64,000 nucleotides of DNA, from the NCBI RefSeq assembly GCF_014650695.1, contig NZ_BMVL01000003.1, forward strand, positions 310,001 to 374,000. Reading direction: 5' to 3'. Source of the stretch: Streptomyces avidinii (GTDB lineage Bacteria > Actinomycetota > Actinomycetes > Streptomycetales > Streptomycetaceae). Below, piece by piece: positions 8,590 through 15,326 of the stretch (position 1 is the first letter of the stretch; each line of letters starts with the position of its first letter). Both the position numbers and the translations under genes were made by a program. The notes under the pieces were generated by a model. It was given only the letters and a program-made list of their open reading frames with translations. It made no database searches and was not told the origin of the DNA.

Positions 8590-8720
8590 GGTGGTGCAGG
8601 ACGACGGTCCTCGGGTCTGACTCGCCGCGCCGCCACCCCAGGGGTGTCGCCGCAGCACACAGTGGCGCGACCATGCCGGATTCACACCGGGCTTCCGTCT
8701 CGCCGTCGTCGCTATGTGGA
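8590..8720 (-). promoter_or_regulatory. Cobalamin (B12) riboswitch controlling cbtBA
   Basis: Read on the reverse strand, the leader shows the conserved cobalamin-aptamer parts in order: a GGAAGCCCGGTG block running into GTGAATCC (around 8678-8695), CGCGCCACTGT (around 8660-8670) and a B12-box-like AGTCAGACCCGAGGACC (around 8607-8621). GACGAC near 8708 can pair with GTCGTC near 8600 to close the outer stem. The aptamer ends about 40 bases before cbtB, so the switch may act on its ribosome-binding site. Confidence 0.9.
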
Positions 8721-8818
8721 AATGTCGCCGTGACGCTACCGTGCGCCGGGCCTGCGGCCAAGACCGTGAGTCTCTGATCACACGCCTACGCTGCGGTAAT
8801 ACGCATTCCGTGGGATCC

Positions 8819-8864
8819 GGTGGACCCGAAGTGTCCACCAACTGGACGGCAGCGCTGCTAGAAT
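8819..8864 (+). promoter_or_regulatory. Promoter with overlapping inverted repeat for the 8920 MFS gene
   Basis: TAGAAT (8859-8864) is a good -10 hexamer. A perfect 7-bp inverted repeat, GGTGGAC at 8819-8825 and GTCCACC at 8833-8839, covers the -35 zone, where a repressor could bind. The regulator is not known. Confidence 0.45.
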
Positions 8865-8919
8865 GACCGCGTTGGCCTTCGGCGTGCGTGCCCCGTGCAT
8901 GTGTCCGGAGGCTTTTTTC

Positions 8920-10179
8920 ATGCCTTCACACCGGTTCGCCACCCCCGCCACACCTCCCGTCATGCCCCCCGCTCCGGCCACCACCGGCTACCGAGACCTG
9001 CTCCGCAACAGGGAGTTCAGCGGTCTGTACATCAGCTTCACCCTCACCACCGCGGCGGGCACTTCGTCCGGCTTCGCACTCGGCACACTGGTCAACGAGC
9101 AGACCCGTTCCCCGTTCCTGACGGCCGTGAGCATGTACGGCGCCACCTTCGCGACGGTGCTCGGCGCGCTGACGCTGATGTCGGTCGCCGACGGGAAGCG
9201 GCCCCGCCGGACCCTGGTTCTGCTCCAACTCGCCTCGCTGGCCGGTGTCGCCGCCCAGGCGATCCCCACGCTGCCGCTCGCGGTCCGGTTCGCCCTGCTG
9301 CTGACGCTCGGCTTCTTCCAGTCCCTCGGCACCGGCACCCGGCTCGAGCTGCTCGCCGAGGTCGTACCCACCTCCGCCTACGCGCCCGCCCGTTCGCTGA
9401 TGAACATCACCTCGGGCGGCACGGCGATCGTCGGCTACGCCCTCGGCGCCGTACTGCTGCGCCACCTGAGTCCACAGGGGGTCTTCGTCACGGCGGCGGC
9501 GCTGACCGGCCTCGGGGTGGCCGTGGTGGCGGCCACCGTGCGCGAGCACTCGATCCGGCTCACCCGCCGCCCCGGACTGCGCCGGACCTGGGCCACGAAC
9601 GCCGAACTGTTCTCCCACCCGGGCCGCCGGACGCTGCTGCTGAACCTGTGGGTGCCCAACGGTCTGATCGTCGGCTGCGAGGCCCTCTTCCTCTCCTACG
9701 ACCCCGGCCACGCGGGCACCTTCCTGGCCGCCGGATCGGCGGGCATGCTCCTGGGGGACCTGATCGTCGGCCGGCTGCTCACCGCCGACCGGCGCCGCCG
9801 TTACGCCTTCGCCCTGCGGCTGCTGTTGGCTGCCCCCTTCCTGCTGTTCGCCCTCCATCCGCCCGTCCCGGTCCTGGCGGTCGCGGTGTTCCTCGCCGGC
9901 GCCGGCTTCGCGGCCACGCTGCCCCTGCAGGAGCAGCTCCTCGAACAGACCCCCGCCCCGATCCGCGGCCAGGTCCAGGGAGTCGAGTCGGCCGGCCGGA
10001 TGACCTGGCAGGGCCTCGGTGCCGCGCTCGTCGGCGGTCTGGCCCAGTACCTCGCCCCGGGCGCCGCGATCGCCGTCGCCGCCGGGGTGTCCGTGGCCGT
10101 CACCCTGCTCTGCGGGCCCTCCCGCCGTACGGAGCCGGGCGCGGCGGGCCCCCGAACGGGTCCGCGCGCCTCCCTGTAA
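8920..10179 (+). CDS. MFS transporter
   Basis: A 419-residue major facilitator protein with about 12 hydrophobic segments, a charged central loop near residues 185-205 (RLTRRPGLRR) and a polar tail. The ATG at 8920 is chosen because CCGGAGG lies nine bases upstream; longer in-frame starts at 8863 and 8899 lack a good site. No substrate-specific motif is visible. It stands alone, divergent from cbtBA, with an inverted repeat over its promoter, so it is probably a regulated efflux pump of unknown substrate. Confidence 0.75.
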   Translation: MPSHRFATPATPPVMPPAPATTGYRDLLRNREFSGLYISFTLTTAAGTSSGFALGTLVNEQTRSPFLTAVSMYGATFATVLGALTLMSVADGKRPRRTLVLLQLASLAGVAAQAIPTLPLAVRFALLLTLGFFQSLGTGTRLELLAEVVPTSAYAPARSLMNITSGGTAIVGYALGAVLLRHLSPQGVFVTAAALTGLGVAVVAATVREHSIRLTRRPGLRRTWATNAELFSHPGRRTLLLNLWVPNGLIVGCEALFLSYDPGHAGTFLAAGSAGMLLGDLIVGRLLTADRRRRYAFALRLLLAAPFLLFALHPPVPVLAVAVFLAGAGFAATLPLQEQLLEQTPAPIRGQVQGVESAGRMTWQGLGAALVGGLAQYLAPGAAIAVAAGVSVAVTLLCGPSRRTEPGAAGPRTGPRASL

Positions 10180-10212
10180 TTCGTGCACATGTTCGGTTAT
10201 TGGGGTTAGGCT
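10180..10212 (+). promoter_or_regulatory. Putative promoter giving a leaderless alkB transcript
   Basis: TAGGCT at 10207-10212 is an excellent Streptomyces -10, with TTCGTG around 10180-10185 as a poor -35. Transcription would begin six to seven bases later, at the ATG of alkB (10219). No ribosome-binding site precedes that ATG, which fits leaderless translation. Confidence 0.5.
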
Positions 10213-10218
10213 GGGGGT

Positions 10219-10854
10219 ATGCACGCAGTCCAGGGCCTTCAGGGTTCCCTCTTCGATCAGGGCGACGAGATCCGGCTGGGCCCCCTCGGTGGCCTGCGGC
10301 GCACCCGGCTCGGCGCCGGGGCCTGGGTCGACCACCTGCCCGGCTGGCTGAGCGGCGCCGACGCGCTGTTCGAGCGGCTGGCCGCCGACGTGCCCTGGCG
10401 CGCCGAGCGGCGTCAGATGTACGAGCGCGAGGTGGAGGTGCCCCGGTTGCTCGCCTTCTACGGCGAGGGCGAGCCCCTGCCCCACGACTCGCTCACGGCC
10501 GCCCGCGAGGCGCTGAGCGGTCACTACGCCGCCGAGCTCGGTGAGTCGTTCACCACCGCCGGCCTGTGCCTGTACCGCGACGGCCGGGACAGCGTCGCCT
10601 GGCACGGGGACCGGACCGGCCGCTCGTCGACCGAGGACACCATGGTGGCCATCGTCTCGGTCGGCGATCCTCGGGATCTCGCCCTCCGCCCCCGCGACGG
10701 CGGGGCCACCCTGCTGCGGCTGCCCCTGGGGCACGGCGACCTCGTCGTCATGGGCGGCTCCTGCCAGCGGACCATGGAGCACGCCGTGCCCAAGTCGACC
10801 AGGGCGGTCGGCCCCCGCATCAGCATCCAGTTCCGGCCCCGCGGCGTCCGCTGA
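10219..10854 (+). CDS. alkB: AlkB-family Fe(II)/2-oxoglutarate dioxygenase (alkylated nucleic-acid repair)
   Basis: A 211-residue protein with the full AlkB active site. WHGD supplies the first His and Asp for iron, MEHAVPK supplies the distal His, and the C-terminal RISIQFRPR supplies the two arginines that bind 2-oxoglutarate and substrate. AlkB enzymes remove methyl adducts such as 1-methyladenine and 3-methylcytosine from DNA or RNA by oxidation. Length and motif order are usual. The gene seems to have its own leaderless promoter and is followed 58 bp later by a small VOC-family gene. Confidence 0.9.
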   Translation: MHAVQGLQGSLFDQGDEIRLGPLGGLRRTRLGAGAWVDHLPGWLSGADALFERLAADVPWRAERRQMYEREVEVPRLLAFYGEGEPLPHDSLTAAREALSGHYAAELGESFTTAGLCLYRDGRDSVAWHGDRTGRSSTEDTMVAIVSVGDPRDLALRPRDGGATLLRLPLGHGDLVVMGGSCQRTMEHAVPKSTRAVGPRISIQFRPRGVR

Positions 10855-10876
10855 CCTCGGCCTCCCGCGGTCGCGG

Positions 10877-10905
10877 TTGCGGCGCCGCCCGGAGGCGCCC
10901 AGGCT
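10877..10905 (+). promoter_or_regulatory. Putative promoter for the 10913 VOC gene
   Basis: TTGCGG (10877-10882) and CAGGCT (10900-10905) are separated by 17 bases, a good sigma-70-like pair. The ATG at 10913 is seven bases after the -10, so this transcript may also be leaderless. Confidence 0.45.
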
Positions 10906-10912
10906 GGTGCGC

Positions 10913-11284
10913 ATGGATCTCGGCGCCTTCTCCGTGAGCCTCACCGTGCGCGACCTCGCCGCCTCCCGGGCGTTCTACGAGAAGCTCGGGTTCGCCGCCT
11001 TCGGAGGGAACCCCGAGCAGGGCTGGCTGATCCTCAAGAACGCCGACGTCGTCATCGGGCTGTTCGTCGGCATGTTCGACAGGAACATGCTGACCTTCAA
11101 TCCGGGGTGGGACAGCAGTGCGGCCGCCCTCGACACGTTCACCGACATCCGTGACGTGCAGCGGCAGCTGAAAGCGCGGGGCGTGGAGTTCCTGACGGAG
11201 GTCGACGAATCGGGAGCGGGCCCGGGCAGCTTCCTCGTCGTCGACCCGGACGGCAACCCGGTCCTTTTCGACCAGCACCTCTGA
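10913..11284 (+). CDS. VOC-family protein (glyoxalase/bleomycin-resistance fold)
   Basis: A 123-residue single-module VOC protein. It has the beta-alpha-beta-beta-beta pattern beginning with FSVSLTVRDLAASRAFYEKL and ending with LVVDPDGNPVLFDQH, where the Glu/His metal-ligand positions of the family normally lie. The GNP.QGW segment matches a common Streptomyces subgroup of unknown substrate. No Shine-Dalgarno sequence is close to the ATG, and a promoter ends seven bases before it. It could be a dioxygenase, lyase or binding protein; the sequence does not decide. Confidence 0.75.
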   Translation: MDLGAFSVSLTVRDLAASRAFYEKLGFAAFGGNPEQGWLILKNADVVIGLFVGMFDRNMLTFNPGWDSSAAALDTFTDIRDVQRQLKARGVEFLTEVDESGAGPGSFLVVDPDGNPVLFDQHL

Positions 11285-11297
11285 CCCGGCCGGTCGC

Positions 11298-11594
11298 TCA
11301 GACGGTGGCGCCGGGTCCCTTCGTGGGGCGGACGGCCCCGGCCGCCGAGTGCAGCGCGCGCAGCGCCACCAGCAGGACGCCGATGTCGTCCAGGTACACC
11401 GGGTCCGGAATCAGGTCCACCGGCGAGACGGTGTAGGCGACTGCGACCCAGAACAGCGCCTTGTCCTGCAGCGGGATTCCCGCGTCGAGCAGCAGTCGCC
11501 GGGCCGCGAAGACCCGTGCGAGCAGCACGGCCGCGGTGATCGCGAGCCCTACCGCGATGATCACGCCCAGGGTGAGCCAGACCTTTCCGTCCAT
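11298..11594 (-). CDS. DUF1232 (YkvA-like) membrane protein
   Basis: A 98-residue protein. An N-terminal membrane helix (residues 6-27) is followed by the DUF1232 core with the motif AVAYTVSPVDLIPDP. Family members are small inner-membrane proteins without a proven function. The gene is convergent with the VOC gene, 13 bp between stops, and the next reverse-strand gene (marR type) starts about 520 bp upstream. Confidence 0.8.
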   Translation of the reverse strand: MDGKVWLTLGVIIAVGLAITAAVLLARVFAARRLLLDAGIPLQDKALFWVAVAYTVSPVDLIPDPVYLDDIGVLLVALRALHSAAGAVRPTKGPGATV

Positions 11595-11649
11595 GGCGGC
11601 CCTATACCCCGATTTCGGGCCGCGTTACCCGGTTCGCGCCCGGATCCCT

Positions 11650-12114
11650 TCAGGCGCCCTCTCCGCGCAGCCGGCGGCCGACCTCGCCCAGCCCGTCGGC
11701 GAGCGCGTCGAGCTGCCCGGGGGTCAGGACGTCGACGAGGATCTCCCGCACCGTCGCCACGTGCCCGGGCGCGGCCTCCTCCAGCTTGGCGCTGCCGGCG
11801 TCGGTGAGGACGGCGAACACGCCGCGGACGTCGGAGGGGCAGCTGCGGCGACGGACCAGCCCGGCCTTCTCCATCTGTGTGACCTGGTAGGTCAGCCCGC
11901 TCTTGGAGTTGATCAGGCCATTGGCCAGCTCGGTCATGCGCAGCTCGCGCCCGGGCGCCGCGGCGAGCCGTACGAGGATCTCGTACTGGGGGTGGGAGAG
12001 CCCGGCATCGTCCTTGAGCTGCTGGTCGAGGCGGCGGTTCACCAGGGCCGAAGCGGCGAGGAATCCGTTCCAGGCCCGCATCTCGCGGTCGTCCAGCCAT
12101 CTCGGTTCAGCCAT
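11650..12114 (-). CDS. MarR-family transcriptional regulator
   Basis: A 154-residue winged-helix regulator. The HTH/wing region includes MTELANGLINSKSGLTYQV and the wing CPSDVRGVFAVLTDAG, both typical of MarR. The gene is divergent from a doxX-family gene, with 115 bp between starts, and two near-palindromic AT-rich sites lie in that gap. This arrangement strongly suggests that it represses doxX and itself and is released by a phenolic, oxidant or electrophile ligand. The cysteine in RRSCPSDVRG could be redox-active, but this is only a possibility. Confidence 0.85.
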   Translation of the reverse strand: MAEPRWLDDREMRAWNGFLAASALVNRRLDQQLKDDAGLSHPQYEILVRLAAAPGRELRMTELANGLINSKSGLTYQVTQMEKAGLVRRRSCPSDVRGVFAVLTDAGSAKLEEAAPGHVATVREILVDVLTPGQLDALADGLGEVGRRLRGEGA

Positions 12115-12129
12115 GGCGTCAGACTACAT

Positions 12130-12191
12130 GAGTTGTTCCAATTTGAATCAATGGTTAGGGTCGGGGTCGGCGGTTCGAATTTGAACAACTC
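12130..12191. promoter_or_regulatory. Twin MarR-type operators in the marR/doxX divergent promoter
   Basis: Site 1, TTGTTCCAATTTGAATCAA (12133-12151), is a 19-bp dyad with 14 of 18 paired positions matching. Site 2, TTCGAATTTGAA (12174-12185), is a similar dyad. The outer arms GAGTTGTTC (12130-12138) and GAACAACTC (12183-12191) are perfect inverted copies. AT-rich palindromes like these stand out in this GC-rich DNA. Confidence 0.7.
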
Positions 12192-12229
12192 CCTGCCCCC
12201 CACGGGCCGCCCGACCGGAAGGACCACCG

Positions 12230-12793
12230 ATGACCAGCCCCTCCGTCACCGCGACGAAGCCGCAGGCCGCCGCCCCGGCCGCACGCCCCCGGCCCGCCAC
12301 CCTCTCCACCCCGGGCCACGACACCGGCCTGCTGCTCCTGCGTCTCGTCCTCGGTCCGACCATGGCCGCGCACGGCTCGCAGAAGCTCTTCGGCTGGTTC
12401 GGGGGCGGCGGCATCAGCGGCACCGGCCAGTTCTTCACCGCCAGCGGCTACCCCGCGGGGGACGCCATGGCCGTCCTCGCCGGCCTCACCGAGACCCTCG
12501 GCGGGCTCGGCCTCGTCCTCGGGCTGCTCACCCCGCTCGCCGGCGCCGCCATCGTCGGCACCCTGATCAACGCGATCGCCGTCCACGGAGCCGGAGCCTT
12601 CTTCGCCCCGAAGGGCATCGAGTACGAGCTGCTGCTGACCGCGGGCGCCGCCGCCCTCGCCCTCACCGGCCCCGGACGGTACGCCGTCGACCGCTTCCTG
12701 CCCGTGGTGCGCAGCCACCGCCTCGCGCACGGCGCCCTCGCCGTCGCCCTCGGCGTGATCCTCGCCGCGGTGCTGCTCCTCGTCCGCGACTAG
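12230..12793 (+). CDS. DoxX-family membrane protein
   Basis: A 187-residue integral membrane protein with four hydrophobic segments. The opening LLLLRLVLGPTMAAHGSQKLF followed by GWFGGGG is the DoxX signature. Related proteins include the thiosulfate:quinone oxidoreductase subunit DoxD and MarR-controlled oxidoreductase components induced by thiols, quinones or disulfide stress. It stands alone downstream of two MarR-type operators, so it is likely induced by the ligand of the adjacent MarR protein. Confidence 0.85.
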   Translation: MTSPSVTATKPQAAAPAARPRPATLSTPGHDTGLLLLRLVLGPTMAAHGSQKLFGWFGGGGISGTGQFFTASGYPAGDAMAVLAGLTETLGGLGLVLGLLTPLAGAAIVGTLINAIAVHGAGAFFAPKGIEYELLLTAGAAALALTGPGRYAVDRFLPVVRSHRLAHGALAVALGVILAAVLLLVRD

Positions 12794-12865
12794 CCGGAGT
12801 CTTCTCATGGAGGAGGGGGAGCGGCGGGGGCGCCGGTGGGCGGAACGCCGGGCGGGGCCGGCGGC

Positions 12866-14394
12866 TCAGGCGACGACGCGCAGGCGCGTCACGCCCAGGT
12901 CGAGTGCGCCGCGGACATGGCCGTTCGGCGCGGCCGCGGTCCGCCGAAGGAACCGGACGGCCTCGGCGGTGATGACTTCACCCGGCAGAACGTTGGGGAT
13001 ACCCGGTGGGTACGCCGCCAGGGTGTCCGCGGAGATCCGCCCGACGGCCTCCCGCGCGGACACGACCAGGGCCGGGCTCAGGAACGCCTCGCGGGCGGTG
13101 AGCTACGCGGCGCCGGGAGCGGGCAGCCGCAGCATGACGCCGCCACCGCCTGCGGCCGAGCCGGTGGTGAGTGGGGAAGGCAGGGCGTGCAGGGCCTCGA
13201 CGAACCGGTCGGTGTCGGGGACGGACCCCGCGCCGATCGCGGCGACGACCGCCGCGTCGGTCGCCACTTCGACCATGACCCGGTGGTCCAGGAAGAGCCG
13301 ACGTCGTGCCTCGTGGCCCGGGATGCCGCCGGCGCGGGTGTCGATCGCGATGCGCAGCGGATCGGCCCGGACGATGTCGGGGAAGGCCCGGAACCCGTCG
13401 CTCACCACCGTGAAGCGGCCCAGGGCGCGGACGGCGCCGCGTACCGGGTCCGCGGCCTCGACCGAACGGCCCGTCGCATCGGCGTCGGTGACCAGACCCC
13501 TACGGGCGAGATCGAGCGACGCGGTCAGCAGCGCACTCGCGCTGGTGGACTGCACGAGCCGGAACGCCCGGTCCACGAGGGGCTCGAGCCGGTCCGCGAA
13601 GGGGCCCTCCGCCAGGTGGAGCATCGCCGACTGCGTCAGGCTGCCCGCCAGCTTGTGCGTGCTGGAGGTCACCAGGTCCGCGCCCTCGGAGAGGGCATTC
13701 GCGGGAAGGCCGGGGTGGAAGCCGAAGTGCGACCCCCACGCCTCGTCGACGATCAGCGGCACTCCCGCGGCGTGAGCGGTGTCCGCGATGGCGCGTACGT
13801 CGGCCACCGCGCCGAAGTAGCTCGGGGACACGATGTACACCGCGGCCGCGTCCGGTGTCCGGTCGAGCGCCGCCGCCACGTCCGCGGCGGTCACACCGTG
13901 GGCGATGCCCTGCCCCGGGTCGACGGACGGCTGGACGAAGACGGCGTCCAGGCCCGACAGCACCAGCCCGTCGATCACGCTGGAGTGCACGCTTCGCTGC
14001 ACGACGAGTGTGCGTCCCAGCGCGGGAGCGACCATCGAGGCGATCTGATTGCCCTGCGAAGCGCCGTTCGTCAGGAACCACGTGCGCCGTGCGCCCCAGG
14101 CCTCGGCCGCCAGCGCCAGCGCCGTGTCCAACGGGGTGTCCGGTCCGAGGTCGATGCCGTCGAGCAGCGGCGGGAAGTCGAGGGCGTGATCCGCGAGCCG
14201 AAGAAGCGGGCGAGATCCGATCCGGGGGCCGCGGCATGGCCGGGGACGTTGAGCCGAAGCCAGTCGCGTCCCGCATGGCTCAGCACCGCCTCGGCGTACG
14301 GGGCACGCAGCTGGCCGATCCCGGGACGCGAGGGCGAGGGCGTGGGCGAGGGCGTGGGCGAGGGGGCGCGGTGACCGGTCGTTCTGATGTTCAC
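12866..14394 (-). pseudogene. Orn/Lys/Arg decarboxylase-type PLP enzyme, broken by a frameshift and a nonsense codon
   Basis: The gene encodes a fold-type I PLP enzyme of the Orn/Lys/Arg decarboxylase group. The PLP lysine lies in SSTHKLAG. Upstream are the WFLTNGASQGNQ and IVDEAWGSH segments, and the C-terminal tail includes AAYPPGIPNVLPGE. It is not intact. From 14394 the N-terminal part (ending in DLARFFG at about 14197) is in one frame, and the rest (ADHALDFPPLLDG onward) is in another. An in-frame TAG at 13103-13105 then separates the main part from the last 79 codons, which stay in frame to the TGA at 12866. The TAG could come from a single change of a TAC codon. A low-complexity Pro-Ser-Thr run sits near the N-terminus. 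Confidence 0.8.
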
Positions 14395-14408
14395 CCCCGG
14401 AGCGTGAC

Positions 14409-15219
14409 AGCCATCGGGTCATCGAGGAATGGCGACTCGTCCAGCGCGGACCGCGCGGCGCCGCGCTGACCGAGCTCGGCGAAGCCCTGCTGCCGCACGC
14501 CGAGGCCATACTGGAGCGCCTGCGCCACGCCGAGCTGGAGGTGCGCGAGCTCGCCGAGCGCGGCACCCGCACCCTCCACATCGGTACGTTTCCCACCGCG
14601 GGGCGCCCTACTGCTGGCACCCGCGGTCAAGCGGCTCCACCAGCAAGGGGTGCACATCTCGCTCACCGAGGGCGAACTGCCGCTGCCGCTGCGCGGGTTG
14701 CGGGCCAGGGAGCTCGACGCCGCCCTCGTCTTCTCGCAGCCGGGCGACAGCCTCGACCTCGACGAGGACTTCGAGGTCCATCCGCTGCTGTCCGATCCGC
14801 TGCTGCTGGTCATGCCGGAGGACCACCCCTGCGCATCGCTGGACCAGGTCTCCCTCGGCGACCTGCGGGACACGGCATGGGTGGGCGCCGCCGACCCGCA
14901 CGATCCCTGCGACCGCCTGCTGGCACGGGCGTGCGGCCAGGAGGGGTACGAGCTTCTGCACGTGATGCGCACGGACGACTACGCGGTCGTCCAGGGCCTG
15001 GTGGCCGCGGGGACGGGCGTGGCCCTCGTCCCGCGGCTCGCCCTCGGCCCGCACCGCTCCGACCTGGCGGTACGCCCCCCGACCAGAACCGACCTCGCCC
15101 GGGAGATCAGCGTCGCCGTACTCCGGTCCACCTCGGCCGGCGCGGCCCAGGAACTGATCGAGGCACTCAGGGAGCAGGCCGCGCTGATCGCGGACCGCTG
15201 GGCGGCGGCGTCGGCATAG
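14409..15219 (+). pseudogene. Truncated and frameshifted LysR-family regulator
   Basis: Homology begins abruptly at about 14409 with SHRVIEEWRLVQRGPRG, the recognition helix and wing of a LysR HTH. The first ~25 residues and any start codon are missing. The frame continues through the linker helix (AEAILERLRHAELEVRELAE) to TFPTAG, then shifts near 14605 before LLLAPAVKRLHQQG. The rest, from 14650, is an intact LysR ligand-binding domain with GTGVALVPRLALG. Its 5' end lies only about 15 bp from the start of the divergent decarboxylase pseudogene, so a deletion probably removed both the promoter region and the LysR start. Confidence 0.75.
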
Positions 15220-15326
15220 CCGGACCGGCCATGCGGATTTGCGCCAACTCTTTTTGATTTCAGGTGAGTTGTTATGGCGCTGACCTATGTTCTACGGGGC
15301 ACATCAGCCCGCCCCGGGAGGTCAGA

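Noticed and set aside
8926..10944. Reverse open frame of about 670 codons opposite the MFS and alkB genes
   Set aside because: Repetitive Gly/Gln/Arg text without motifs; antisense to genes with clear family signatures.
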